64,000 nt of DNA from Pseudomonas sp. TH43. Lineage in GTDB: Bacteria; Pseudomonadota; Gammaproteobacteria; Pseudomonadales; Pseudomonadaceae. The stretch spans positions 2,030,501 through 2,094,500 of the forward strand of contig NZ_JAEKFI010000004.1 of assembly GCF_016650635.1 (NCBI RefSeq), written 5' to 3'. The translations under genes were made by a program, and so were the position numbers. The notes below the pieces were generated by a model. The model had not been told where the DNA came from, did not search any database, and worked only from the letters and a program-made list of their open reading frames with translations. Numbering within the stretch: the stretch's first letter is position 1; the number at the start of each line of letters is the position of its first letter. Positions 1-7,862 of the stretch are shown here, one piece after another.

Positions 1-537
1 GGCGAGGATCGCGTCGACACGACCGGAAGTCAGGTCGAGGTAGGCGTTTTCCTGGGTGTCGTAGAGGCTGACTTTGATGTCATCGGCGTAGGTGTCTTCC
101 AGCCAGGTACCGGCCAGGGTCGCACGCTGAGTACCGATGGTCTTGCCCTTGAGCGAGTCCTTGTCGGTTTTGAAGTCGACATTCTTCGGTGCGATGAATT
201 GCAGCTTGTTCGAGTAGTACGGGTCGGTGAAGTCCACCGCGCCTTTGCGCTCGTCGGTGATCGACAGCGAGGAGATCAGGAAGTCGAATTTCTTCGCGTT
301 CAGGGCCGGAATGATGCCGTCCCAGTCGGATGTGACCACGGTGCACTCGACTTTCATCTTCGCGCAGAGGGCGTCGCCGATGTCTTTGTCGAAGCCGACC
401 ACGTTGCCGCTGGCGTCTTTGTTGTTGAACGGCGGGTAAGCCGCTTCGATGCCCATCTTCAGGGTCTCGGCCATGGCACCGGCGCTGAACGCGAGGGTGA
501 CGGCGGCGGCCAGGAAGACCTTTTTAAAATTCTGCAT
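1..537 (-). CDS. Polar amino-acid ABC transporter, periplasmic binding protein (3' end outside window)
   Basis: The first 179 residues of a HisJ/LAO-type (SBP_bac_3) binding protein are present; the C-terminus runs off the left edge. It opens with a signal peptide (residues 1 to about 23, KKVFLAAAVTLAFSAGAMA, cleavage before ETLK). Family hallmarks follow: GIEAAYPPFNNKD, GFDKDIGDALC, WDGIIPALNAKKFDFL, SLSITDERK and FTDPYYSN, which build the first lobe of the amino-acid cleft. The start is set by ATG at 537 directly ahead of the signal peptide. It lies 13 bp downstream of the ATPase gene and is surely co-transcribed with it. ATPase first and binding protein second is an order I recall from the PA5152-PA5155 operon of P. 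aeruginosa. Basic amino acids (Lys/Arg/Orn/His) are likely ligands, but the ligand cannot be read from the sequence. Confidence 0.93.
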   Translation of the reverse strand, partial: MQNFKKVFLAAAVTLAFSAGAMAETLKMGIEAAYPPFNNKDASGNVVGFDKDIGDALCAKMKVECTVVTSDWDGIIPALNAKKFDFLISSLSITDERKGAVDFTDPYYSNKLQFIAPKNVDFKTDKDSLKGKTIGTQRATLAGTWLEDTYADDIKVSLYDTQENAYLDLTSGRVDAILA

Positions 538-550
538 GCATGTTGCTCCG

Positions 551-1324
551 TTAGCGGTTGCTGGACATGAATTGTTTGCAGCGCGCCGAAAGCGGGTTCT
601 CGAACACCTGCTGAGGCGATCCTTGCTCTTCTATAAGGCCCTGATGAAGGAACACCACTTCGCTGGAGACCTGACGGGCGAAACCCATTTCGTGGGTCAC
701 GAGCAGCATGGTGCGGCCTTCTTCGGCCAGTGCGCGGATGACACTAAGTACTTCCTGAACCATTTCCGGGTCAAGCGCGGAGGTGGGCTCGTCGAACAGA
801 ATCACCTTCGGTTGCATCGCCAGCGTGCGGGCAATCGCCGCGCGCTGTTGCTGACCACCGGACAATTGCGCCGGGTACGCGTGGCGCTTGTCAGCGATGC
901 CGACCTTGGCCAGCAGCGCCTCGGCGACTTCGATGGCCTCGGCTTTGCTCTGACCTAGTACGCGACGCGGCGCCTCGATGATGTTGTCGAGGATGCTCAT
1001 GTGCGGCCACAGATTAAAGTTTTGAAACACAAAACCAATCTCGGAGCGCATGCGATTGATCTGTTTGCCGTCGGCGGCAACCAGTTCGCCATTCTTGGCG
1101 GGCTTGAGCTTGAGTTCTTCACCGGCCACCAGAATCTGGCCCTGGTGCGGGTTTTCCAGCAGGTTGATGCAACGCAGGAACGTGGACTTGCCGGAACCGG
1201 AGGAACCGAGGATCGAGATCACATCGCCGTCGCGGGCGGTCAGCGAGATGCCTTTGAGCACCTCAAGCTTCCCGTAGCGTTTGTGCAAGTTGCGGATTTC
1301 AAGCGCGGGCGTGGCCTCAGCCAT
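551..1324 (-). CDS. Polar amino-acid ABC transporter, ATP-binding protein (HisP/GlnQ type)
   Basis: A 257-residue cytoplasmic ATPase that energises uptake by the binding protein encoded next to it. Walker A is GSSGSGKST (40-48), the Q-loop lies in GFVFQNFNLWPHMS, the ABC signature is LSGGQQQ (154-160), Walker B is VILFDEP (174-180) and the switch histidine is H211. Length and insertions match the HisP/ArtP/GlnQ branch. The start has a GAGGA ribosome site a few bases upstream. It is the first gene of a leftward operon whose permeases must lie beyond position 1. The divergent neighbour is the GABA-type permease, so both transport units are driven from the 1325-1877 intergenic region. Confidence 0.95.
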   Translation of the reverse strand: MAEATPALEIRNLHKRYGKLEVLKGISLTARDGDVISILGSSGSGKSTFLRCINLLENPHQGQILVAGEELKLKPAKNGELVAADGKQINRMRSEIGFVFQNFNLWPHMSILDNIIEAPRRVLGQSKAEAIEVAEALLAKVGIADKRHAYPAQLSGGQQQRAAIARTLAMQPKVILFDEPTSALDPEMVQEVLSVIRALAEEGRTMLLVTHEMGFARQVSSEVVFLHQGLIEEQGSPQQVFENPLSARCKQFMSSNR

Positions 1325-1877
1325 GTGCGTTCCTCATATATGTTGCGCTCCAGCTGTTGGATGGCCGTCCTGGCGAGGCGGCCAAGCTAGCATAGCGTTT
1401 CAATGGCAGCCAACAGCGCTGCGAGCGGTTAACGGGTGGCGTGTGGCAGGTTGTCGCATCGGCACAGCAGACTGTCGCCCCATCAACAACCGAACGGGTG
1501 TTTGATCGTGCAAACCCGTGGGTGTCGCGTAAAAAAAGGCGCGATGTTGCCAGCTTTGGCGGGGTGTTGGAAGCGCTATCCGGCCGAACTTACAGGAATC
1601 GCCCTTTTATTGTGCATCCCACACTTTTTCAGTGTGTTTCTGGTGCGCGGATTCGTCTTGAAAGTGAGTCGCAGGGTAACGCTCTGGCGAATTGCCATTA
1701 ATCTCAAAGACTTGCGATGACCGTCCGGTCGCGCGCAAAGCCGCGCTCCAGAAGACTTTGAAACATTTTGGCGCATTTATTGCGTGCAGAATAAGGAACG
1801 CCCCGTTGGATTCTTTTTACGAGAAAGAAATGCCAGACGGGCCGGACGCAATCGCTTTCCTCGCAAAGGTAGTTTCG
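1325..1877. other. Intergenic region between divergent transporter genes
   Basis: About 550 bases without a convincing gene. Short open frames occur on both strands but have no ribosome site or recognisable product. The recognisable element is the sigma-54-type promoter at 1769-1784. A small hairpin (CACAC/GTGTG) lies near 1619-1637. The left part should hold the promoter of the leftward ABC operon, but I could not identify a clear -35/-10 pair. Confidence 0.6.
1769..1784 (+). promoter_or_regulatory. Sigma-54 (-24/-12) promoter of the GABA-type permease
   Basis: TGGCGCATTTATTGCG fits the RpoN consensus TGGCNN-N5-TTGC with the diagnostic GG-N10-GC spacing (GG 1770-1771, GC 1782-1783). The predicted transcript starts near 1795, giving a leader of about 80 nt before the ATG at 1878. 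This implies activation by an enhancer-binding protein such as NtrC or CbrB; no activator site was identified with confidence. Confidence 0.7.
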
Positions 1878-3269
1878 ATGAGCAGTACCCCAAGCTCCAA
1901 TGGCCTCGAACAGGGGCTCAAACCGCGTCATGTGACCATGTTGTCGATCGCCGGTGTGATCGGCGCCGGTCTGTTCGTTGGCTCCGGCCACGCCATCGCT
2001 GCCGCTGGGCCTGCCGTACTGCTGGCTTATGCTGCCGCCGGTACTCTGGTGGTGTTGGTGATGCGCATGCTCGGCGAAATGGCTGTTGCCTCGCCGGACA
2101 CCGGTTCGTTCTCGACTTACGCCGACCGTGCGATTGGGCATTGGGCCGGTTTCACCATCGGCTGGTTGTACTGGTGGTTCTGGGTATTGGTGATTCCGCT
2201 GGAGGCCAACGCCGCCGCGACCATCCTGCACGCGTGGTTCCCCGGTGTAGGCATCTGGGCTTTCGCGCTGATCATCACCATGCTGCTGACCGTCACCAAC
2301 CTGTTCAGCGTGAAGAACTACGGTGAATTCGAATTCTGGTTTGCCCTGATCAAAGTGCTGGCGATCATCGGCTTCATCGGCCTCGGTCTCGCAGCGATCT
2401 TCGGCTACCTGCCGAACAGCCAGGTCAGCGGTGTGTCGCACCTGTTCGACAGCGGCGGCTTCCTGCCAAACGGTATGGGCGCGGTACTGGGTGCAATCCT
2501 GACGACCATGTTCTCCTTCATGGGTACCGAGATCGTGACCATCGCGGCCGCGGAATCGAAGAACCCGGGCAAGCAGATCTCCAAGGCTACCAACTCGGTG
2601 ATCTGGCGGATTGGCCTGTTCTATCTGGTATCGATCTTCATCGTTGTGGCCCTGGTGCCTTGGAACGACCCTACGCTGGCCAACCTCGGTTCCTACCAGA
2701 CCGTGCTTGAACGCATGGGCATTCCTAACGCGAAAATGATCGTCGACATCGTCGTTCTGGTCGCAGTGACCAGCTGCCTGAACTCGGCGCTCTACACCTC
2801 GTCGCGCATGCTCTTCTCCCTCGGCAAGCGTGGCGATGCCCCGGCCATGTCGACCCGCACCAACAAAAGCGGCACGCCTTACTGGGCAGTGATGTTGTCG
2901 ACTGGCGCAGCGTTCCTCTGCACTTTCGCCAACTACGTAGCCCCAGCCGCCGTGTTCGAGTTCCTCCTGGCCAGCTCCGGCGCCATCGCCCTGCTGGTGT
3001 ACCTGGTAATCGCCTTCTCGCAACTGCGTATGCGCAAACAACGCGTGGCGCGCGGCGAGAAAATCGAATTCAGCATGTGGCTGTTCCCGGGCCTGACCTA
3101 CGCGGTGATCATCTTCATCGTTGCGGCCCTGACCATCATGTTGTTCCAGGAAGCGCATCGCGTGGAAATCCTCGCGACTGGTTTGCTGAGCCTGATGGTG
3201 GTGGCAGCCGGTTTGCTGGTAGCACGCCGTCGCAAGCTGGAAAAACGTGGCGCGCCGGTGTTGAACTGA
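1878..3269 (+). CDS. gabP: GABA permease-like amino-acid transporter (APC superfamily)
   Basis: A 463-residue, 12-helix amino-acid/H+ symporter of the inner membrane, in the amino acid transporter (AAT) branch with GabP, AnsP and ProY. The first helix carries GVIGAGLFVGSG (about 26-37), the unwound substrate-binding segment of APC carriers. Later come FSFMGTEIVTIAAAES and NPGKQI, also family-specific. The reading frame is open further upstream to 1692, but the ATG at 1878 has an AAAGGT ribosome site and gives the standard GabP N-terminus, so it is chosen. The gene sits alone behind a sigma-54-type promoter, which suggests nitrogen control, and ends at a strong terminator. The exact substrate (GABA or another amino acid) is inferred from similarity only. 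Confidence 0.85.
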   Translation: MSSTPSSNGLEQGLKPRHVTMLSIAGVIGAGLFVGSGHAIAAAGPAVLLAYAAAGTLVVLVMRMLGEMAVASPDTGSFSTYADRAIGHWAGFTIGWLYWWFWVLVIPLEANAAATILHAWFPGVGIWAFALIITMLLTVTNLFSVKNYGEFEFWFALIKVLAIIGFIGLGLAAIFGYLPNSQVSGVSHLFDSGGFLPNGMGAVLGAILTTMFSFMGTEIVTIAAAESKNPGKQISKATNSVIWRIGLFYLVSIFIVVALVPWNDPTLANLGSYQTVLERMGIPNAKMIVDIVVLVAVTSCLNSALYTSSRMLFSLGKRGDAPAMSTRTNKSGTPYWAVMLSTGAAFLCTFANYVAPAAVFEFLLASSGAIALLVYLVIAFSQLRMRKQRVARGEKIEFSMWLFPGLTYAVIIFIVAALTIMLFQEAHRVEILATGLLSLMVVAAGLLVARRRKLEKRGAPVLN

Positions 3270-3286
3270 TCCGTAGCGCGTAATGC

Positions 3287-3327
3287 AAAACGGCCGCTGT
3301 CAGTGATGACTAGCGGCCGTTTTTGTT
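3287..3327. terminator. Bidirectional rho-independent terminator
   Basis: Perfect 12-bp arms AAAACGGCCGCT (3287-3298) and AGCGGCCGTTTT (3312-3323) with A and T runs on the flanks. It lies between convergent genes and can serve both the permease (+) and the hypothetical gene pair (-). Confidence 0.85.
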
Positions 3328-3339
3328 TGTGAGCGGTGG

Positions 3340-3792
3340 TTATTCGCTCTTGTCTTCCTGCGCTTCCACCGACTTGCCATAAGCATCCAGCGCAACCCCG
3401 AAATCGGTGATGAACTGTGGCTCGCTCAGCCAGGCCTGGGCTTCTTCGATCGTTACGCCTTCGGCCCACATGCGGTAGTCGATCAGCATGTCGGCGGCCA
3501 GGTGAGTGGCGGCCATGCCTTCATTGTCGGCGTTTTCCATGTCCAGCAGCTCTGGATGGTCAACGATGACGAACGCCAGTTCGCGCAGCAGCGTCAGGAG
3601 CATTTCGTTGCGGCTGATGGCTTCGGCGTCGCGCATTTTGCTGAACATCGCCAGGACGTATTCCGGCACCGGCTCGGCGAGGTGGTCGAGGTCGTCGTCC
3701 TGTTCCAGCGGCTTGCGGCCGACCATACGGATTTGTTTGGCTTTGGCCTTGGCGCGTTTGGCGCGTTTCTGTTGCTTGTTCAGGGATGCCAT
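3340..3792 (-). CDS. Hypothetical protein with basic N-terminal tail (paralogue B)
   Basis: A 150-residue protein that I do not recognise as a named family. Residues 1-20 are very basic and glutamine-rich (NKQQKRAKRAKAKAKQ). The rest is acidic and looks helical (FSKMRDAEAISRNEML, LAADMLIDYRMWAEG, EAQAWLSEPQF). It has no signal peptide, membrane segment or cysteines. It is clearly a paralogue of the gene just upstream (3799-4212): same basic head, same DAE-IS motif near the middle and the same DYRMW/EYRQW plus AWLSEP/AWIESP tail. The 6-bp gap to that gene indicates one operon. The basic head may bind nucleic acid or ribosomes; that is speculation. Confidence 0.8.
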   Translation of the reverse strand: MASLNKQQKRAKRAKAKAKQIRMVGRKPLEQDDDLDHLAEPVPEYVLAMFSKMRDAEAISRNEMLLTLLRELAFVIVDHPELLDMENADNEGMAATHLAADMLIDYRMWAEGVTIEEAQAWLSEPQFITDFGVALDAYGKSVEAQEDKSE

Positions 3793-3798
3793 GGGAAC

Positions 3799-4212
3799 TC
3801 AGTTCTTCTGTTGGGTGTTTGCGGCGATCGCGTCGGACGCCGCCACATAGTCGGCCTGGAAGGCCGGTGATTCGATCCATGCCAAGGCGCCTGCCTCGTC
3901 AGTTTCCTGCGACCACTGGCGATACTCGATCAGCGCGGCGAGGATGAAATCCATAGCGCCTTCTTCGCCTTCCTGCTCGTAAACCAGCTCCAGCAGCGGG
4001 TCTTCGAGGAACGCAGTGCACAGGGCTTGCTGGCTGATCTTCTCGGCGTCGATCATTTTCTTGAACAGCTCGGTCAGATCCACCGATTCGAAGTCGATGC
4101 GGTCATCGTTCGGGTCCAGCTCGACCGGCGCTTCAGCGCGTTTGGTGCGGTTCTGCTTGGCCTTGGCTTTGGCCCGGGTGGCGCGTTTTTGCTGCTTGTT
4201 GGCGGAGGCCAT
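3799..4212 (-). CDS. Hypothetical protein with basic N-terminal tail (paralogue A)
   Basis: A 137-residue protein, paralogue of the next gene in the operon. It begins MASANKQQKRATRAKAKAKQ, a lysine/arginine/alanine head of about 24 residues, followed by an acidic domain rich in Asp and Glu (LDPNDDRIDFESVDLTE, EQEGEEGAMDF) and a helical tail with IEYRQWSQE and AWIESPAF. It is soluble by sequence. The ATG lies next to the 5' end of the leftward pair, 28 bp after the stop of the hydrolase gene. No known family was recognised; the tandem arrangement points to gene duplication. Confidence 0.8.
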   Translation of the reverse strand: MASANKQQKRATRAKAKAKQNRTKRAEAPVELDPNDDRIDFESVDLTELFKKMIDAEKISQQALCTAFLEDPLLELVYEQEGEEGAMDFILAALIEYRQWSQETDEAGALAWIESPAFQADYVAASDAIAANTQQKN

Positions 4213-4240
4213 GATGTGTTCCGTCGTGCGTTGAGAGGGC

Positions 4241-5215
4241 TCAGCTGCGCGGCACTTGCTGCCCGGGTGTGTCGGGGGCCAGTGCGCCGGTTTGCAGCCA
4301 GGTCAGAGCGATGGGCCATAGTGTGGCTTGGTATGCGCTGCGAAAAAAGGCGAAATGTCCGACTTGTTGTTCGCCGATGTCCTGCGGTTCGATGCGCAGG
4401 TGGGTTTTTGCAGCGTTGCTGAAGTAGCCGAGCAGGCGTTCGATGGCCGGGATCGTGCCGTACGGATCGTCGCTGATGCTGATCGCCAGGGTTTGCGCGC
4501 TGACGTTGGCGAAGGGCAGGGCGCCGGTCTTTTCCATCAATGCGCGGCCGCTTGGTCGTCCTTCGAAACGCGCGGCAGGTGTGCTCCAGTCGCGCACAAC
4601 ACCCGTCGGTGTGTCCTCCAGCCAGCCGAGGCGTTTGCCGGGGAAGTAGCCGCAGAACAGCGTTATCAACGGCATCAGCAGATGCCATTTGCCAAACATG
4701 CGCCAGCGCTGTGCGGGGGCGTAATCTCGCCAGTAGGCGAACTGTGCGCCGACGGTAACCAACCGTCGGATAACTCGCCCTGACTCAGCCAGCCCCGCTG
4801 CACACCCGCCAAAGCTGTGCCCGACCACATCAATCGGCTGGCCAGGAAACTCCCGTTGCGCGCGCTTGAGCATCGCTTCGAAATCCAGCGCGCCCCAATC
4901 CGTCCACGAGGCATTCAAGCCTTTGATCGAAGCCTGTCGCGATTCGCCGATGCCGCGGTAGTCGTAGGTGATGACATCGAAGCCGTTGGCGAACAGATAA
5001 GCCGCGAAGCGCGAGTAATGGCGACAGCGCACGGACGTGGCGGCGTTGATGATCACCACCGGGCGTAGGGCGTCGAGTGATGTGTGGCACCAGGTAAAAC
5101 CGCCAAGCACAAACCCGTCGGCAGCCGCTTCCTTGAAAGGCTCACCTTGCGTTACATCCAAATTCAGCGACTTTGACTGCGTGTCCTGCATTGCGGACGT
5201 GTCCTGACAGCTCAT
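4241..5215 (-). CDS. Alpha/beta hydrolase (serine aminopeptidase/YheT-like fold)
   Basis: A 324-residue cytoplasmic alpha/beta hydrolase. The nucleophile elbow is GHSFGG (132-137, Ser134), preceded by the typical strand and DYRGIGES loop. The acid is probably Asp249 or Asp250 (SISDDPYGT), and the base His287 (QVGHFAFF). The family acts on esters or peptides; the substrate is unknown. Start: ATG at 5215 has AAGG upstream. The frame continues to a TTG at 5245 and there is another ATG at 5191, so the N-terminus may shift by about ten residues either way. It may be co-transcribed with the two downstream hypothetical genes (28-bp gap). Confidence 0.83.
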   Translation of the reverse strand: MSCQDTSAMQDTQSKSLNLDVTQGEPFKEAAADGFVLGGFTWCHTSLDALRPVVIINAATSVRCRHYSRFAAYLFANGFDVITYDYRGIGESRQASIKGLNASWTDWGALDFEAMLKRAQREFPGQPIDVVGHSFGGCAAGLAESGRVIRRLVTVGAQFAYWRDYAPAQRWRMFGKWHLLMPLITLFCGYFPGKRLGWLEDTPTGVVRDWSTPAARFEGRPSGRALMEKTGALPFANVSAQTLAISISDDPYGTIPAIERLLGYFSNAAKTHLRIEPQDIGEQQVGHFAFFRSAYQATLWPIALTWLQTGALAPDTPGQQVPRS

Positions 5216-5283
5216 GGCGCTCGACCTTGGCGGGTAAGCTGCCAACGATAGTCTGCGCGCCGCCCGGGAACAATCCGCAGGTT

Positions 5284-6342
5284 TTATTCAGTGGATTGAG
5301 TGAGCATGCGTTCTTCGATCAAGGCCTGTTCGCGATTGAGCTCTGCGCGCAGCTCTTCTTCACTCGGCAGAATCGTCTTGTAACTGCTGGCGAACAGTTG
5401 CTCGTTGCCCTTGAGCATTGAGTAGCGCGCCACCGAATCGTTGCTCTCGGCAGACAGAATGATCCCGACTGTCGGCTTGTCGCCCTCGCTGCGCATGAGC
5501 TCGTCGTACATGCGCACATACATGTCCATCTGCCCGACGTCGCGGGCGCTGAGCTTGCCGCGTTTAAGGTCGATGATCACAAAGCATTTGAGCAGGTAGT
5601 TGTAGAACACCAGATCGATGTACAGATCGACGCCGTCGGTGCTGATGCGTTGCTGGCGAGCAACGAAGGAAAAGCCTTTGCCCAGTTCGAGCAGAAAGCC
5701 CTGCAGGTGGTCGATGAGGGCTTGTTCCAGGCCACTTTCCCTAACCTTGCCCGCTGACGGCAGACCGAGAAACTCGAGCATCACAGGGTCTCGAATGAAT
5801 TCTCGCGGATTGCACTTCATTGCCTCGATGTTGGTGGTGGCCTCTTCGATCACGTCGGCTTTGTCTCGACTCATGAGGAGCCGCTCGTAGTACAGCGTAA
5901 GGATCTGGCGATCGAGGGCGCGGCTTGACCAGTTCAGGTTGGCGCACTCGTCCATGTACCAGTGGCGCGCCTTTTCATTGTTCACTCCCAACAGCCGACG
6001 ATAGTGAGTCCAGCTCAATTCGTGACGCAGTGCGTCACGAATTGGAAATGCCTGATAAAAAAGGCGCATGTAACGCAAATTGGAAGCATCAAAGCCCTTC
6101 CCGAACTTCTCTGTCAGATCCTTTGCTAGTAGCGCTAGCAACTGCTTTCCATAGCCCGCACGTTGGGCACCTTGCTGCTCAAACTCGACGATATGCCTGC
6201 CGATCTGCCAGCAGGTCTGCACTTGAATCGTATCAACCGCTCGCAGCACTTTTTGCCGTGCCTGCCGAATCAGTTCGCCAAGCTCCCCCAGCAATGAATC
6301 GATTTTCGGGTCTTGCATGTCAGCAGGTTTTAGCTGGCTCAT
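5284..6342 (-). CDS. YhcG-type PDDEXK nuclease-domain protein (DUF1016)
   Basis: A 352-residue protein of the YhcG/DUF1016 family. The N-terminal two thirds is a helical domain (DIV-box-like AGYGKQLLALLAKDL, SNLRYMRLFYQAFP, LSWTHYRRLL). The C-terminal third is a PDDEXK nuclease fold with Asp243 (YIDLVFYN), the IDLK motif (Asp258, Lys260) and Gln271 (GQMDMY). All candidate catalytic residues are present. Members are frequent near restriction-modification and other defence genes, and the function is unproven. Here it stands alone between housekeeping genes, so I can assign only the fold, not a job. Confidence 0.87.
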   Translation of the reverse strand: MSQLKPADMQDPKIDSLLGELGELIRQARQKVLRAVDTIQVQTCWQIGRHIVEFEQQGAQRAGYGKQLLALLAKDLTEKFGKGFDASNLRYMRLFYQAFPIRDALRHELSWTHYRRLLGVNNEKARHWYMDECANLNWSSRALDRQILTLYYERLLMSRDKADVIEEATTNIEAMKCNPREFIRDPVMLEFLGLPSAGKVRESGLEQALIDHLQGFLLELGKGFSFVARQQRISTDGVDLYIDLVFYNYLLKCFVIIDLKRGKLSARDVGQMDMYVRMYDELMRSEGDKPTVGIILSAESNDSVARYSMLKGNEQLFASSYKTILPSEEELRAELNREQALIEERMLTQSTE

Positions 6343-6619
6343 CGGTCTTCCGCGTCATTGGGAACAGAGGCAAAAGCATGCCAAGAGTTGCCGTTGCGGT
6401 ATGTCGGGAGAGACGACGAAATCCGCAGGAAGAGGCGCTTGGTGTTGCAGGACATTGCCGAGGAAAACGGCTTCAACGGTTAAAGGGATGTAGTCCATTT
6501 CTTACACCCGCCAATCTGGTGTTCCACTGGACTGATGCAGGATAGCGATGGGTGTTTGTCAGGTTGAAGCGCCGGTACAATCCCGCGCCTCTTGTTTTGT
6601 GATGTAAGGAAGCGCCGGT

Positions 6620-6910
6620 TTGAAAGGGATTTTGCGTATTGGTTGTGTGGCAGGCCTCGTGTTGCAGTTGGTGGGCTGCGGAACGTTCATCGGGCGTTTG
6701 AATGACGGTTTGTCTGATGCTCAGTATTACCGAGGGGTTGATGGCAACCTGCACCTTCTGGGTGTGCGCGGAGGCGGCAGCGATGGCATGCCGGCGGCCA
6801 TCATCTGTTACATGATGATTGTCTGTCCGATCATCACCGTTGTATCCCTGCCAGTAGATGCCGCGCTGGACACGGTTCTGCTGCCTGTCGATTACATCAA
6901 TACACTTTAG
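6620..6910 (+). CDS. YceK/YidQ-type small lipoprotein
   Basis: A 96-residue lipoprotein. The signal peptide ends in the lipobox LVGC with Cys20 as lipidation site. The mature part is short, ending in PVDAALDTVLLPVDYINTL; the phrase SLPVDAALDTVLLPVD is typical of the YceK/DUF1375 group found in gammaproteobacteria. The start codon is TTG at 6620, supported by AAGGAAG eight bases upstream, and no ATG would keep the signal peptide. A -10-like TACAAT lies at 6576-6581. The stop overlaps the end of the convergent gene by four bases. Function unknown. Confidence 0.8.
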   Translation: MKGILRIGCVAGLVLQLVGCGTFIGRLNDGLSDAQYYRGVDGNLHLLGVRGGGSDGMPAAIICYMMIVCPIITVVSLPVDAALDTVLLPVDYINTL

Positions 6911-7260
6911 GTTTTCTTTGTGCGGCGTTTGCTTTTCGGTGTGTGCACAGGCTCTTGCACCTTGCGATAGATCCACAAGCCAAACACAGAAAACGCCAGC
7001 ATGAACGCCGTGCCGATGCTTTGCGACACAAACTCAACCCAGAATCGCCGCGGTTGCAGAGCCAGTGTGTAGGTGCTGCGTGGGCCGCGGTTATTGGTGG
7101 TGATGGAGCCTGTGAGCCAGTTGTCGACCAGCATCCAGATTGATGCACTGATGCCGAAAACAATCAGCAGGGCAACGAAAATCGTCAGCCAGTAAGTTGT
7201 GCGACTCGGGCGATACGGCGGCGGATGGGGCAGGGGCACGCGGGTTCGTTTCTGGTTCAT
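6907..7260 (-). CDS. Small inner-membrane protein, function unknown
   Basis: 117 residues with two predicted membrane helices (about 23-46, YWLTIFVALLIVFGISASIW, and 82-98, IGTAFMLAFSVFGLWIY). It has proline-rich and basic ends (RVPLPHPPPYRP; HTPKSKRRTKK). Between the helices a hydrophilic stretch of about 35 residues should face the periplasm. I recognise no family. It converges with the lipoprotein gene, sharing four bases at the stops. Confidence 0.7.
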   Translation of the reverse strand: MNQKRTRVPLPHPPPYRPSRTTYWLTIFVALLIVFGISASIWMLVDNWLTGSITTNNRGPRSTYTLALQPRRFWVEFVSQSIGTAFMLAFSVFGLWIYRKVQEPVHTPKSKRRTKKT

Positions 7261-7369
7261 CAGCTTGATGACCCTCTTCCGTAAGGGGCGGCCAAAGTAG
7301 CGCGGATTGCGGCTGTTGGAAAAGCGCCGCGTAAGCAGCTGAACTCAGTGCTTATCGAATCGCAGGCAT

Positions 7370-7402
7370 AAAAAAACCCTGAATCTTGCGATTCAGGGTT
7401 TT
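7370..7402 (-). terminator. Terminator downstream of tRNA-Phe
   Basis: On the minus strand a 12-bp stem (AACCCTGAATC / GATTCAGGGTT) with a short loop is followed by a run of T. It lies 7 bases past the tRNA CCA end. Confidence 0.85.
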
Positions 7403-7409
7403 CGGTATT

Positions 7410-7485
7410 TGGTGCCCAGAGACGGAATCGAACCGCCGACACGGGGATTTTCAATCCCCTGCTCTACCGACTGAGCTATCTGGGC
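7410..7485 (-). tRNA. tRNA-Phe (GAA)
   Basis: A 76-nt tRNA with encoded CCA. The acceptor stem GCCCAGA pairs with TCTGGGC, the D-arm has GCTCAGTCGGTAGAGC, the anticodon loop is TTGAAAA within GGGGATTGAAAATCCCC (anticodon GAA), and the T-loop is GGTTCGATTCC. The whole matches bacterial tRNA-Phe. Confidence 0.97.
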
Positions 7486-7589
7486 AACGGGGCGCATTAA
7501 AAGGGTTTTTCGGATTTACGTCAACGACTTTTTTAAAATTTCTTAAATTAATTCCGTCGCTTACGATCCGACCCCCGATTTTCGGGGGT

Positions 7590-7862
7590 TTACTCTGCGG
7601 GCGGAACGTAGCCTTCGGCCTTGGCGTATTCCTCGCCGGAGAAGTACTTGTCCATTTCGCCCTGAAGATATTTGCGATCTTCGGCGTTCATCATGTTCAG
7701 ACGCTTTTCGTTGATCAGCAGGGTTTGGTGTTTCTGCCAGTCAGCCCAGGCCTTTGCCGAGACGTGGTCAAAAATATCCTGACCTTTGGCGCCCGGGAAA
7801 GGGGCACGTTCCAGAGCGGGCAGTTCTTCTTTGTACTTACGGCACATGATGGTGCGGGTCAT
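7590..7862 (-). CDS. yggX: YggX Fe(2+)-trafficking / oxidative damage protection protein
   Basis: A 90-residue protein of the YggX family, implicated in iron handling and protection of Fe-S clusters from oxidative damage. The family N-terminus MTRTIMCRKY includes the conserved Cys7. The other conserved blocks PFPGAKGQ, WADWQKHQTLLINE and YLQGEMDKYF are intact at normal length. It overlaps the end of mutY by four bases (ATGA), so the two are translationally coupled, as in many gammaproteobacteria. MutY itself carries a 4Fe-4S cluster, a plausible reason for the pairing. Confidence 0.96.
   Translation of the reverse strand: MTRTIMCRKYKEELPALERAPFPGAKGQDIFDHVSAKAWADWQKHQTLLINEKRLNMMNAEDRKYLQGEMDKYFSGEEYAKAEGYVPPAE

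Noticed and set aside
1436..1720. Possible small gene in the gap before the GABA-type permease
   Set aside because: Several overlapping short frames, none with a ribosome site or plausible protein; the region is better read as regulatory.
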